In this document: piece after piece, positions 1 through 8,571 of the stretch
Position numbering within the stretch: the stretch's first letter is position 1
Layout of the letters: every line of letters begins with the position of its first letter
DNA from: CBDDIP01 sp965229005
Lineage (GTDB): Bacteria; Actinomycetota; Acidimicrobiia; Acidimicrobiales; Ilumatobacteraceae
NCBI GenBank assembly: GCA_965229005.1
Contig: CBDDIP010000001.1
Coordinates: 868,001-932,000, forward strand
DNA length: 64,000 nt
Reading direction: 5' to 3'
Program-made: the position numbers and the translations under genes
The notes under the pieces: model-generated
Databases searched by the model: none
Seen by the model: the letters and a program-made list of their open reading frames with translations, nothing else
Told to the model about the DNA's origin: nothing

Positions 1-1550
1 GCGACGTCACCGGTGGTGCCCGCCGGGCCGACGACGACCGGGGCGATGGTGACCTGCGCCGGTGGGGTGGCGCCGAGATCCAGCGTGAGATCGAGCCCGA
101 CGGATGCATCCGCTCCGACCGGGCCGTACGAGCACCGACCGTTCTGCGTGCACGCCCACCCATCGTTGGCATGAGTGATCGTCACGCCCGCCGGCAACGG
201 CACATCGATGCTCAACGACGGTAGGGCCGCGCCGGCGCCGGTCATCGCCAGGTGCACGCGCACCGGTGTGCCGGCGATGGCCGGGGTGATCTGGGTGACG
301 TCGAGGTGCATGTTGCGCGGCACCGTCGACGTGGTGGTGGGCGCAGGAGCGGTGGCCGGTGTGGTGGTGGGCGAGGTGGTCGAGACCGGCACCGGCTTGG
401 GCTTGGGCTTCGCCGCCGTCGGAGCCACCGGCACGAACGGGGGCGTGACGGTGACCGTGCTCGTGGTGGCCGGCGTCGTGGGGGCCGTCGTCGTGGTCGT
501 CGAGGTCGAGGTCGTGGTCGAGGTGGTCGGCGGCGGCACGGTGGGCGGCACCGTGGTGGTCGGCTCCACCAGCGCGGTGGCCTCGGGCACGATGCGCACC
601 GTCGGCGACGGCGGCTCGGACGCTTGCTGCGACGTGGCGCTCACGGCATCGCGTCGGAACGTGGCTGCGGCCACCCCACCGATGACGAGCACGCCGGCGG
701 CCGCGGCTGCCGCAGTGGCGATCACGTGCGTCCGGGCCAGGTGCCGTGCCCGTCCGATCGGGCCGGATCCGTGGAACCCGGCCAGGTATCGCTGTGCCGA
801 GACGCCCAGGATGAGCGGCACGAGCACCGACCGCAGCACGGTGTTGGCATCGGTGAGCTCGGCGACGAGCGCCGGACAGCTGTCGCACGTAGCCAGGTGC
901 TCGTCGATCTTGCGTCGATCGCGCGCCGCCAGCCCGTCGCGGACGTATGCGCCGAGCTGGGCCACGATCGCCTCGCAGGCCGGACGACGAGCCTTCGTCA
1001 TCTGTGCTTGGAGGAACGCTTGCCGCAGGCCTTCGCGGGCGCGGTAGGCGAGGGCGGCAACAGCGTTCGGTGCCAGTCCGAGCAGTGGTGCCACCTCGCT
1101 GACGCTTCGCCCCTCGACCTCGGTGTGCCACAGCACGAGCTGCCAGCGTTCCGGCAGCGAGGCGAACGCGGCGCCGACGAAACCCCGATCCTCGGCGCTG
1201 TCGGCGAACTCGAGCCCGGTGACGTTGACGGAGTCGCCCAGCTGATCCGACGGGTCTTCGCGGCGACGCCTGGCGCGGTCGTAGAAGACGTTGCGCACGG
1301 TCGTGAGCACGTACGGCCGGAACGAGACGTCCGGTCCCGCGCCGCCCTGCAGGACGCGCAGCACTCGGGAGAAGGCCTCGGACACGATGTCGTCGACGTC
1401 CGCCTTGGAACGAGCCAGCGCTCGCGCCGCCGATCGAGCAGCGTCGACGTGACGTCGATAGAGCTCGGCGAAGGCATCGCCATCGCCGTGGCGCGACGAG
1501 GTGATGAGCTGCGCATCGCTCATCGCTGCCGTGCTGTCCGTCTGTGTCAC
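1..1550 (-). CDS. ECF sigma factor fused to membrane-anchored zinc-finger anti-sigma domain (C-terminus beyond window)
   Basis: The reading frame is open from GTG at 1550 to the window edge (about 516 residues seen; ATG at 1523 is an alternative start). Residues 1-180 look like sigma-70 regions 2 and 4 of an ECF sigma factor, including LPERWQLVLWHTEVEG and a region-4 helix-turn-helix. Without a stop, the frame continues into a ZAS-type anti-sigma zinc finger (H218-x3-C222-x2-C225), a hydrophobic segment near 265-290, a long Pro/Thr-rich linker (positions about 600-330) and an extracytoplasmic beta-type domain with two Cys. The expected role is transcription control by a sigma factor tethered to the membrane, with the outer domain sensing a signal. 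The family is known mainly as two separate proteins; the single chain is seen directly here. ATG at 1001 could in principle restart an anti-sigma product. Confidence 0.8.
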   Translation of the reverse strand, partial: MTQTDSTAAMSDAQLITSSRHGDGDAFAELYRRHVDAARSAARALARSKADVDDIVSEAFSRVLRVLQGGAGPDVSFRPYVLTTVRNVFYDRARRRREDPSDQLGDSVNVTGLEFADSAEDRGFVGAAFASLPERWQLVLWHTEVEGRSVSEVAPLLGLAPNAVAALAYRAREGLRQAFLQAQMTKARRPACEAIVAQLGAYVRDGLAARDRRKIDEHLATCDSCPALVAELTDANTVLRSVLVPLILGVSAQRYLAGFHGSGPIGRARHLARTHVIATAAAAAAGVLVIGGVAAATFRRDAVSATSQQASEPPSPTVRIVPEATALVEPTTTVPPTVPPPTTSTTTSTSTTTTTAPTTPATTSTVTVTPPFVPVAPTAAKPKPKPVPVSTTSPTTTPATAPAPTTTSTVPRNMHLDVTQITPAIAGTPVRVHLAMTGAGAALPSLSIDVPLPAGVTITHANDGWACTQNGRCSYGPVGADASVGLDLTLDLGATPPAQVTIAPVVVGPAGTTGDV

Positions 1551-1651
1551 GCAACCGCTCCCGAGGTCGTGCTGCGCGCAAAGGGGCCCGCTCAAAACAC
1601 GAAGTCGAAGAAGTGACGTCACAGCCGCCGATCCATGACGTCATTCCATCC

Positions 1652-2344
1652 ATGAACTTGACGGGACGACACGTTGGGCGGTCCGCCGCCGTGATCGAGC
1701 GACGGTGGGGCGCCGCCGTGGCGGCCGAGGTGGCGGCGCTCACCGCCGCACTCGTCACCACCAACGGTGAGCATCTGCGCGCTGCTGGTGCCGCCCTCGG
1801 TGCGCGGGGCCACGATGTCGGCGACGTGCTCACGTGGGTGCGCGTCGTGCGTCATCCCTGGTTGTGGCGTCGATCGCGGTTGTCGACCGCATCGCTGGAG
1901 GCGCTGTGCGACGGATGGGTGGAGGGCGCGCTGGCCGGGTCCACGGGCCGCACGACGGACGGTCAGATCGATGTCTCGCGGTTCGCACCCCTCACCGTCC
2001 TCGCCCATCGTGCTCGTCAGCACCACGAGCAGGGGTTCCCGGCGATCCCACTGGTCCTCGTCGTCGTGGTCCTCGATGACGACCTCGTGCTCGCCCACCC
2101 CGACCTGATCGCCGATCACGTGCAGGCCGTGTTCGGCGGCGGAGAGACCCTTGCCCGCGGCCGGCGCGGCCCGCTGCTGATCCTCACTCCCCGCCTCCCG
2201 TCGCTGGCCGAACGCACCCGAGCGCTGATCGTCGCCCTGACGGCCGACCCCGTCCTCGGCGTCGCCCCGCCGCGTGTGTGGGTGGAGCCGATGGGCACCA
2301 CGAAGCACGCGATCGAAGCGCACGTGCGCTGCATCGCCGACTGA
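1652..2344 (+). CDS. Hypothetical protein, possibly a degenerate GGDEF-like domain
   Basis: 230 residues, divergent from the sigma-factor gene. ATG 1652 is preferred; GTG 1613 and ATG 1544 are in frame, but 1544 would overlap the sigma-factor start. No signal peptide or clear membrane segment is visible. The C-terminal half (LVLVVVVLDD, then HVQAVFGGGETLARGRRG and LLILTPRLPSLAERTRAL) has the strand-helix rhythm of degenerate GGDEF domains in actinobacterial sigma-associated proteins, but the GGDEF motif itself is absent. The function is not recognised. Divergent placement suggests it may share control with the sigma factor. Confidence 0.6.
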   Translation: MNLTGRHVGRSAAVIERRWGAAVAAEVAALTAALVTTNGEHLRAAGAALGARGHDVGDVLTWVRVVRHPWLWRRSRLSTASLEALCDGWVEGALAGSTGRTTDGQIDVSRFAPLTVLAHRARQHHEQGFPAIPLVLVVVVLDDDLVLAHPDLIADHVQAVFGGGETLARGRRGPLLILTPRLPSLAERTRALIVALTADPVLGVAPPRVWVEPMGTTKHAIEAHVRCIAD

Positions 2345-2387
2345 CCTCGACTGTCCGGCCCGGGGGCTGGCTCGTACACTCCCGGCG

Positions 2388-3659
2388 ATGCGCGTCCGTC
2401 GGCTGGTGCTGGTGCTCCCACTCACCATCGCCGCCGCCTGCAGCAGCGGCAGCGACTCGACACCGCCGCTCAGCCTGGACACGACCTTCGCCACCACCAC
2501 CACCTTGCGGCCCGACGACGGCGTGTTGCACATCGGCGTGCTGCGGCCCACCGAGGGCAACGCCACGACGATCGGCCAGTCGATCGAGGACGCCGTGCAG
2601 TTGGCCGTCACCGAGATCAATGCCGCAGGCGGAGTGAACGACCAGGACGTGCGCACGACCGTCGTCGACGAAGGGACGACCGCGGCAGCGGCCGTTGCCG
2701 CGGTCGACGAGCTCCTCGAGGCGGGCGTCGACGCGATCGTCGGACCGTCCAGCTCCACCGTTGCCCTCGGTGGGCTGGCGCACATCGTCGAGAGCGGCGT
2801 GACCACGTGCTCGCCCACCGCATCGGCGTTGGCCCTCGACGCGTTCCCCGACGACGGCATGTTCTTCCGCACCATCCCCAGCGACTCGTTGCAAGCGTCA
2901 GCGATCGCGCAGGCGGTCGAGGGCACGGGCGCCCGCGGGGTGACACTGGCGTTCCTCAACGACGTCTACGGCCGCCCGTTCGCTGATGCGGTGCGGACAG
3001 CACTGAGCCGGCGTGGGATCTCGGTGACGTCGTCGCAGCCGTTCAACGCCGACGAAGCGTCGATCCGGGCAACGGCACAGGCGATCGCCACCGTGGATGC
3101 ACCCGTCGTCGTGGTGATCGCCGATGCGACGACCGGGCCAGCCCTGGTGCAAGCGACCGACGACCTGTCCAGCGGGTCACCGCAGTACGTCGTCAACGAC
3201 TCGTTCCGGCGCACGCCGCTGACCAACCCGTACAGCACCCGCCTCGCCCGACGGATCGTCGGCGTCGCCCCCGCAGCGATGGCGCCGAAGCCGTTCCTCG
3301 ACTCGCTGCTCACCATCGACGCGCAAGCGACGGGCGTCTACGCGACCAACGCGTACGACTGCGTCAACCTCGTGGCCCTGGCTGCTCAGGCTGCCGGGTC
3401 GAGCCAACCTCGGTCGATCGCGGCAGGGATCGTCATCGCCTCGGCAAGCGGCTCGCCGTGCCAGACGTTCGCCGCGTGCAACGACTCGCTGATCGCCGGC
3501 CGCAACATCGACTACGACGGACCGTCGGGCGCTCTCGACCTCGGCGTGGACGGCGACCCGACGCGGGCCGTGTTCGAGCAGTTCGCGGTGGACGACTCCG
3601 GTCGCGACTCGGTCGTCGCCAAGCTCACCGTCGGTCGTCAGATCGTCCAGCCCGGCTGA
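2388..3659 (+). CDS. Lipoprotein, periplasmic Leu/Ile/Val-type substrate-binding protein
   Basis: 423 residues. The N-terminus is a lipoprotein signal peptide ending in a lipobox (IAAAC, Cys18). After a Thr-rich linker comes a type I periplasmic-binding fold: DGVLHIGVLRPTEGNATTIG, then EDAVQLAVTEINAAGGV and VDAIVGPSSSTVALGG, as in LivJ/LivK-like receptors. It would capture a small ligand outside the membrane. No transporter genes are adjacent. The LivHMG/LivF genes at 36.8-40.4 kb lack their own receptor, so this protein is a candidate partner, but 33 kb away and unproven. Confidence 0.85.
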   Translation: MRVRRLVLVLPLTIAAACSSGSDSTPPLSLDTTFATTTTLRPDDGVLHIGVLRPTEGNATTIGQSIEDAVQLAVTEINAAGGVNDQDVRTTVVDEGTTAAAAVAAVDELLEAGVDAIVGPSSSTVALGGLAHIVESGVTTCSPTASALALDAFPDDGMFFRTIPSDSLQASAIAQAVEGTGARGVTLAFLNDVYGRPFADAVRTALSRRGISVTSSQPFNADEASIRATAQAIATVDAPVVVVIADATTGPALVQATDDLSSGSPQYVVNDSFRRTPLTNPYSTRLARRIVGVAPAAMAPKPFLDSLLTIDAQATGVYATNAYDCVNLVALAAQAAGSSQPRSIAAGIVIASASGSPCQTFAACNDSLIAGRNIDYDGPSGALDLGVDGDPTRAVFEQFAVDDSGRDSVVAKLTVGRQIVQPG

Positions 3660-3662
3660 CGA

Positions 3663-4364
3663 TCAGAGGGTGGCGACGAGCGCCTCGACCGGCGTGACCA
3701 TGCCGACGTAGAACGGGCCGAACTCGGCGTAGACGGCCGAGGCCTTGTCGAAGCGCATCGTGTAGACGACGTCCTTCAAGTCGTCGGCGTGCACGCCGAA
3801 CAAGGTGACGCCCCACTCGTAGTCGTCGAGGCCGGCGGAACCGGTGATGTACTGGGCGATGCGGCCGGCGAACTTGCGGCCGCTGGTGCCGTGCTCGTGC
3901 ATCAGCTCGCTGCGCTCCTCGAACGGCAACGTGAACCAGTTGGCGTCCGCCTCGCGCTTCTTGCTCATCGGGTAGAAGCACCACGCCGGCATGGCGTACT
4001 CGACGTGGTTGGGCGGGATCGTCGGGAACAGCCGCGGCTGCAGCATCGCCTCGGGCATGCCCTTGGCGTACTCGCTGACCTCGGTGATGCTGACGTAGCT
4101 GTCGACCACCTCGAGCCCCGCGTGCTGGAGCGCTGTCTGCAGGGCGCGCAGCTCGCGCAGGTTCGGGTTGGTGGCCATGAAGGCGGCATCGCACTTGTGC
4201 CCGAGGATCGACACGGCGACGACCTGGCAGCCGGCGGCTTCGGCCGACTTCACTGCGGCGACGACGGCCTCGCCGTCGAGCAGCGGGGTCGGCTTGCAGA
4301 ACAGGTGCAGCACGCCGAGGCCGGTCGACGGCGTGACGGGCTCGACGGACGCGATGTCGCTCAT
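3663..4364 (-). CDS. hemQ: Coproheme decarboxylase (ChdC/HemQ)
   Basis: 233 residues of the chlorite-dismutase superfamily, in the branch that converts coproheme III to heme b in the coproporphyrin-dependent pathway of Gram-positive bacteria. The catalytic Tyr131 and nearby Lys135 lie in YPMSKKR, and the proximal His158 lies in EHGTSGRKFAG, 27 residues after the Tyr. That spacing matches the Staphylococcus enzyme (Tyr145, Lys149, His172). The C-terminal block DDYEWGVTLF to FGPFYVG is also conserved. It is convergent with the lipoprotein gene, with 3 bases between the stop codons. No other heme genes are nearby. Confidence 0.95.
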   Translation of the reverse strand: MSDIASVEPVTPSTGLGVLHLFCKPTPLLDGEAVVAAVKSAEAAGCQVVAVSILGHKCDAAFMATNPNLRELRALQTALQHAGLEVVDSYVSITEVSEYAKGMPEAMLQPRLFPTIPPNHVEYAMPAWCFYPMSKKREADANWFTLPFEERSELMHEHGTSGRKFAGRIAQYITGSAGLDDYEWGVTLFGVHADDLKDVVYTMRFDKASAVYAEFGPFYVGMVTPVEALVATL

Positions 4365-4373
4365 GCGCCCAGG

Positions 4374-5192
4374 CTACGAGCCGGGCCCGCTCTCGGGCAC
4401 TCGCTCCGGGGCGTAGATGTTGACGCGCTGGCCGCGCACGAACCCGGCCAGGGTGAGCCCGGCGCGGCGAGCCGTGTGAACGGCCAGCGACGTGGGCGCG
4501 CTGACGGCGACGAGCGTGCTGAACCCCGCGGCCCAGGCCTTCTGCACGAGCTCGAAGCTGGCCCGACCGCTGACGAACAGACCGTGCCCGGTGGCCGGCA
4601 GCTGGCCGTCGAGGAACATCCGCCCGACCACCTTGTCCACCGCGTTGTGGCGGCCGACGTCCTCTCGGGTGACGAGCACCGTGCCGTCGGCCGTGAAGGC
4701 CGCGGCTGCGTGCACGGCGCCGGTGCTGTTGAACAGTCCCTGCGCGTCGAGCACCGCAGCGGGCACGGTGCGCAGCACATCGAGCGTGATCGCCTCGCCG
4801 TCGGGCAGCCGCGGCAACCGGTCGGCGAGGCCGTCGATCGAGTCGCTGCCGCACCACCCGCAACTGCTCGTGGTGTTGCCGATGCGCGGCGTCGGCGCGG
4901 GAGCGCGTCCTCCAGTGTCGACGGTGACGACGTTCCACTCGCTGTCGCTGGCCGCGCCGTTGGCGCAGTAGCGAACGCCGGTGACGGGCGCGCCGGCGTA
5001 CATCCCCTCGCCGAAGCAGAAGCCGACGGCGAGCTCGTAGTCGTGGCCGGGCGTGCGCATCGTGGTCGCGACCGTGGTGCCATCGAGCTGGATGGTCATC
5101 GGCTCTTCGACGATCAGCTCGTCGGGGTGGCGCTTGCGTTGATCGCCGTCGAACGTGGTGACGAGCATGGTCTCGCTGCGACCCCGGGCCAT
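4374..5192 (-). CDS. fdhD: FdhD, formate dehydrogenase accessory sulfurtransferase
   Basis: 272 residues from ATG 5192. A GTG at 5252 is in frame but would run to the edge of the divergent aquaporin gene, and ATG 5168 is also possible. FdhD carries sulfur from a cysteine desulfurase to the molybdenum cofactor of formate dehydrogenases. The Cys pair C111-x2-C114 (SSCGWCGS), the TREDVGRHNAVDKVVG block and VSGRASFELVQKA are family hallmarks. The FdhF/YdeP-like oxidoreductase at 21449-23740 is the obvious client in this window. Confidence 0.93.
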   Translation of the reverse strand: MARGRSETMLVTTFDGDQRKRHPDELIVEEPMTIQLDGTTVATTMRTPGHDYELAVGFCFGEGMYAGAPVTGVRYCANGAASDSEWNVVTVDTGGRAPAPTPRIGNTTSSCGWCGSDSIDGLADRLPRLPDGEAITLDVLRTVPAAVLDAQGLFNSTGAVHAAAAFTADGTVLVTREDVGRHNAVDKVVGRMFLDGQLPATGHGLFVSGRASFELVQKAWAAGFSTLVAVSAPTSLAVHTARRAGLTLAGFVRGQRVNIYAPERVPESGPGS

Positions 5193-5255
5193 GGCGTTGG
5201 ACGGTATCGGCACCGTCCGCCGTTCGCTTGTGCGCTCGGGAATACAGTCCACGCC

Positions 5256-6071
5256 ATGGATGACGAGCTCAGCGGACAGTCACAGAAGAACAACGGCCGG
5301 ATCTTGGCGGCCGAACTGGTCGGCACGACGGTGCTCATGCTCGGCGGACCCGGCACCGCGATCATCGCCACCGGCGAGGGTGGCGTCGGCACGCTCGGCG
5401 TCGCCTTGGGCTTCGGCTTCTCGCTGTTGATCATGGCGTACGTCATCGGCCCGGTGTCGGGCTGCCACATCAACCCGGCCGTCACCCTCGGCCTGTTCCT
5501 GGCCAAGAAGATCAACGGGATGCACGCCGTCTTCGCTGTCGTCGGTCAGATCATCGGCGCCGCTCTCGGCGGCCTGATCATCTACGGGATCATCAGCGGC
5601 AAGGACCAGCCACGCGGCCAGTTCGCCGCGAACCTGTGGTCCGGTCAGTACTACGGGCTCGGGGCGACGATCGTCGCCGAGGTCGTGCTCACCGCGATCC
5701 TCGTCCTCGTCGTGCTGTCCACCACGGGCAAGAAGTTCCCGACCGGGCTGGGCGGCGTCACGGCCGGCCTGACGCTGACCTTGATCCACCTGATCTCGAT
5801 CCCGATCGACAACACCTCGGTGAACCCGGCCCGCAGCTTCGGCGCGGCGCTGTTCGCCGACACCCAGTTCGAAGCGCTGCAGCAGCTGTGGGCGTTCATC
5901 GTCTTCCCGCTGATCGGCGCGGTCGTCGGTGTGGTCATCTGGCTGATCGTCGACGACAGCCGCCTCGAGGACACGATGCTCGCCGAGGTGCCTGGTCTGA
6001 TCGAAGCCCGCGACACCGTCGAGATCGGCGTCGGCGAAGCCGTCCACGCCGTCGAAGACACGCTGGACTGA
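5256..6071 (+). CDS. aqpZ: Aquaporin (AqpZ-like water channel)
   Basis: 271 residues, six predicted membrane segments and both NPA boxes (HINPAVT and SVNPARSF). The context IHLISIPIDNTSVNPARS matches E. coli AqpZ around its His174, Thr183 and Arg189 filter residues, and the Phe of the first half is present (LGFGFS). A water-selective rather than glycerol pore is therefore expected. The C-terminal tail of about 40 residues is acidic and longer than in AqpZ. The gene is divergent from fdhD. A three-unit hairpin repeat lies downstream. Confidence 0.93.
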   Translation: MDDELSGQSQKNNGRILAAELVGTTVLMLGGPGTAIIATGEGGVGTLGVALGFGFSLLIMAYVIGPVSGCHINPAVTLGLFLAKKINGMHAVFAVVGQIIGAALGGLIIYGIISGKDQPRGQFAANLWSGQYYGLGATIVAEVVLTAILVLVVLSTTGKKFPTGLGGVTAGLTLTLIHLISIPIDNTSVNPARSFGAALFADTQFEALQQLWAFIVFPLIGAVVGVVIWLIVDDSRLEDTMLAEVPGLIEARDTVEIGVGEAVHAVEDTLD

Positions 6072-6214
6072 CGGGCTCGCTGTTCATCCCGGGCTCGCTG
6101 CGCTCGCCTTCGTGCTCGCCGCCTCCGCAAGCTTCGGCGGCTCACCCCGGCTGACGCCTGAACGCGTCCTCCACCTGAACGCGCACCGACCTTTGCACCG
6201 CGTCCGCCCTCGCT

Positions 6215-6364
6215 GTGGAGGGTTTCAAGCGCGCCCGGGTGAGCGCAAAAGCCTCCACCCACGCGGCGTGGAGGGTTTCAGGCGCGCCCGGGTGGGCGCG
6301 GAAACCTCCACCCACGCGGTGTGGAGGGTTTCAGGCGCGCCCGGGCGAGCGCGGAAACCTCCAC
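6215..6364. repeat. Three tandem 53-bp hairpin repeats
   Basis: GTGGAG begins units at 6215, 6268 and 6321, an exact 53-bp period. In each unit GTGGAGG pairs with CCTCCAC 30 bases later. Inside this, TTTC pairs with GAAA (units 2 and 3), and in unit 2 CGCGCCC pairs with GGGCGCG around a GGGT loop, giving an almost full-length stem. The array sits between the convergent aquaporin and FAD-enzyme genes and ends 5 bases before the stop codon of the latter. It could act as a bidirectional terminator or mRNA-end stabiliser. The 143 bases between 6072 and 6214 show no gene. Confidence 0.85.
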
Positions 6365-6369
6365 TCGCG

Positions 6370-7821
6370 CTAGGCGGCGATGAGCTCCATGAGGTCGGCG
6401 CGGCGCTTGGGGCCGAGCTCGGGTTCCGGCGGGCGGTTCTCCCGGTCTTGCCACACGGCCAGCACGCGGGCCCCGACGTCGGGGTCGCTGGCCATCGCCT
6501 CCGGTGAGGTCAACAGGTTGAGGCTGCGGATGAACGCCCGCAGCACCACTTCGTCCTGACGGATCGCCGGCAGCAGACCGTCGCGGAACACGCCACGCAT
6601 GAACGTGCGCGGGTCGTCACTGTCCCCGTCGGGATCCTCCCCGGCCAGCAGCGCAGCAGCGACCCGACGGGCCTCGCCGTCCTGCTGCACGCCGGCGCGG
6701 TACCACGGCAGGATCTCGGCGCGCAGCTGCTCGTCGTACGCCAGCGAGGCGGCACGGACGTCGGCGGGGTTCGCGGCGAGCGCATCGGCCAGCAGGTGCG
6801 CACCCCAGAAGGCGGTGCTGCAACCCCTGCCGTACAACGGGTTCGTGCACAGCACGGCATCGCCAACCGGGATCAGCCCGGTGACGACCGGTTGGCCCTC
6901 GACGACGTAGTCGCGCCAGCGATTCAGCAGCCCGGCCATCACGTGGACCTGCGGGGTGATCGCCTCCGACCGGCCGTCGAGCCACGGTGCCGCGGCCACG
7001 AGGTGCAGCGCGGCGCGGTCGAAGACCTCCGGATCGGTCAGCGTCTTGCGCAGCTCGTCGTCGTCGGAAGGCGTGGCCAGCGTGATCGAGAACGTGTTGT
7101 TGTCGCCGACGAACACGCCGTACTTGAGGTAGCCGAGATCGCCACCGATCAGGCCGGCACCGTCGGGCTGGCCGTAGCCAGGCAGCAGTCGGTAGAAGCG
7201 GCTGAGGTAGACGATGCCCGTGTCCTCGACCTCTTCGTTGACCGGTTGCGAGCCTGCGGCGACCATCCACTCGGGCGCCGCGCTGCGGCGACCGGCGGCA
7301 ACGACGGTGAGATCCGACAGGTGCTCGCTGCCATCGGCGAGGTGCACACCGAGGACGTGCGGAACAGCTCCCTCGCCCGGCTCGGTGACGACGCCGTCGA
7401 CGGCGACACCGGTGCGGAACGTGACGCGCCCTTCGGCCATCGCGGCCTTGCGCAGCACCCACTCGAACGTCGTGCGCCGGCAGGCCAGCATCACCAGGTC
7501 GTCGTCGTCGGGCTGCGGGGTGAAGGTGGTGAGGGTGGGCGGCGGCGGCGAGCCGAACTTCATCTCGGTCGCCCCGGCGGCAAGCAGGTCGGCGTAGACG
7601 TCCAGGTAGTCGCGGCGCAGGATGCCGACCAGCCGGGCGAGGAAGGCGTGGCTGTGGCGCACCTGCGGAGCGCCGCGCCGGTCCCAGTCGAAGGCCTCGT
7701 CCGCCGACGCGGGCATCGGCGTGTCGTCCCGCTCGAACACGGTCACCGTGTGACCCTGCCGAGCCAGCGCCAACGCCGAACCCAGTCCTGCAACTCCGCC
7801 ACCGACGACCGTGATCTCCAT
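6370..7821 (-). CDS. FAD-dependent oxidoreductase
   Basis: 483 residues from ATG 7821. The N-terminal Rossmann motif VVGGGVAGLGSALALARQG and the second FAD contact GLIPVGDAVLCTNPLYGRG place it in the PHBH/geranylgeranyl-reductase-like flavoprotein group. There is no tryptophan-halogenase Lys motif. It probably oxidises or reduces a small hydrophobic substrate; the substrate is not predictable. It stands alone, with the 53-bp hairpin array at its 3' side and the 61-62 bp hairpin array at its 5' side. Confidence 0.8.
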   Translation of the reverse strand: MEITVVGGGVAGLGSALALARQGHTVTVFERDDTPMPASADEAFDWDRRGAPQVRHSHAFLARLVGILRRDYLDVYADLLAAGATEMKFGSPPPPTLTTFTPQPDDDDLVMLACRRTTFEWVLRKAAMAEGRVTFRTGVAVDGVVTEPGEGAVPHVLGVHLADGSEHLSDLTVVAAGRRSAAPEWMVAAGSQPVNEEVEDTGIVYLSRFYRLLPGYGQPDGAGLIGGDLGYLKYGVFVGDNNTFSITLATPSDDDELRKTLTDPEVFDRAALHLVAAAPWLDGRSEAITPQVHVMAGLLNRWRDYVVEGQPVVTGLIPVGDAVLCTNPLYGRGCSTAFWGAHLLADALAANPADVRAASLAYDEQLRAEILPWYRAGVQQDGEARRVAAALLAGEDPDGDSDDPRTFMRGVFRDGLLPAIRQDEVVLRAFIRSLNLLTSPEAMASDPDVGARVLAVWQDRENRPPEPELGPKRRADLMELIAA

Positions 7822-7895
7822 GGCGGCGCAGAGTAGAGGCCACCCTCCCCCTCCGCCGTGTCGTGCGATCGTTCGCTGTCGCCGCCACCAACTCC

Positions 7896-8190
7896 GTGAG
7901 AGGTGAGTGGCCATCGACCGCACACCGCTCACCTCGACGCCCGCCCGGCGAACCCGGTGAGAGGTGAGTGGCCATCGACCGCACAACTCTCACCTCGACG
8001 CCCGCCCGGCGAACCCGATGAGGTATGAGCGGTCATACGCCGCCTGTTCCTCATCGCCGCGCCGAGTGCGGCGAACCCGATGAGGTATGAGCGGTCATAC
8101 GCCGCCTGTTCCTCATCGCCGCGCCGAGTGCGGCCAACCCGGTGAGTGGTGAGTGACCATCGACCGCACACCACTCACCTCGCGGCGCAC
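7896..8190. repeat. Five tandem 61-62 bp hairpin repeats with covarying arms
   Basis: Units begin at 7896, 7957, 8018, 8080 and 8142, back to back without spacers, and fill most of the 388-bp divergent gap between the FAD enzyme and the lipoprotein. Each unit carries an inverted repeat, but the arms differ in a paired way. Unit 2 has GTGAGAG with CTCTCAC, units 3 and 4 have GATGAGG with CCTCATC, and unit 5 has GGTGAGTGGTG with CACCACTCACC. Units also share a central CATCGACCGCAC or TCATACGCCGC element and an AACCCG junction. Covariation indicates that the folded form matters. The function is unknown. Confidence 0.88.
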
Positions 8191-8209
8191 CGAGGCGTAT
8201 CGTCGGCAG

Positions 8210-8548
8210 ATGGCGGTTGCCGCGCGACTGGGGTGCACGCTGGTGCTCCTCGGGTGCGCCACCGGGTGCGGCCATGATCCCAGGGTCCCGGTCCTCGGTG
8301 CAGAGCGACACGGACAGACGTTGACGATCTTGCTCGGCTGCGTGGACGTCTCCGACGCCGACATCCGGCTGGAGGGCAACACGGTCCGCGTCAGCGTCCA
8401 CGGCGAGCGGATCGGTGGCGACTGCCAGGCGACGCGCGACGTCGAGCTGACCGACGATGCCCCGGATCAACTCGTCGTGATCGATGGCGATCGGTGCTGG
8501 GCCGGCGCGCAGGGCGAGCTCGCCCCCGCGATCTGCGTCGACGCCTGA
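8210..8548 (+). CDS. Small putative lipoprotein
   Basis: 112 residues from ATG 8210. The first 23 residues form a lipoprotein-type signal sequence; LLGC (Cys15) and ATGC (Cys20) are both possible lipobox ends. The mature part has four further Cys, including GDC and ICV near the end, suggesting disulfides in a small beta-rich extracytoplasmic domain. No family is recognised. It begins 20 bp after the hairpin-repeat array and precedes the groEL control region. Confidence 0.6.
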   Translation: MAVAARLGCTLVLLGCATGCGHDPRVPVLGAERHGQTLTILLGCVDVSDADIRLEGNTVRVSVHGERIGGDCQATRDVELTDDAPDQLVVIDGDRCWAGAQGELAPAICVDA

Positions 8549-8571
8549 ACTGCAGACGACAGGTTGCCGCG

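Noticed and set aside
7..1833. 608-codon minus-strand frame
   Set aside because: The true coding frame is the sigma/anti-sigma one; this frame gives Arg/His-rich sequence without domains.
3789..5255. Upstream extension of the aquaporin frame
   Set aside because: It runs antisense through hemQ and fdhD; the conserved aquaporin N-terminus starts at 5256.
6072..6214. Small gene after the aquaporin
   Set aside because: Short frames here have no start with a ribosome-binding site and no recognisable protein.
7896..8190. CRISPR-like periodic array
   Set aside because: Units are contiguous with no unique spacers, and no cas genes are present; it is a tandem hairpin repeat.
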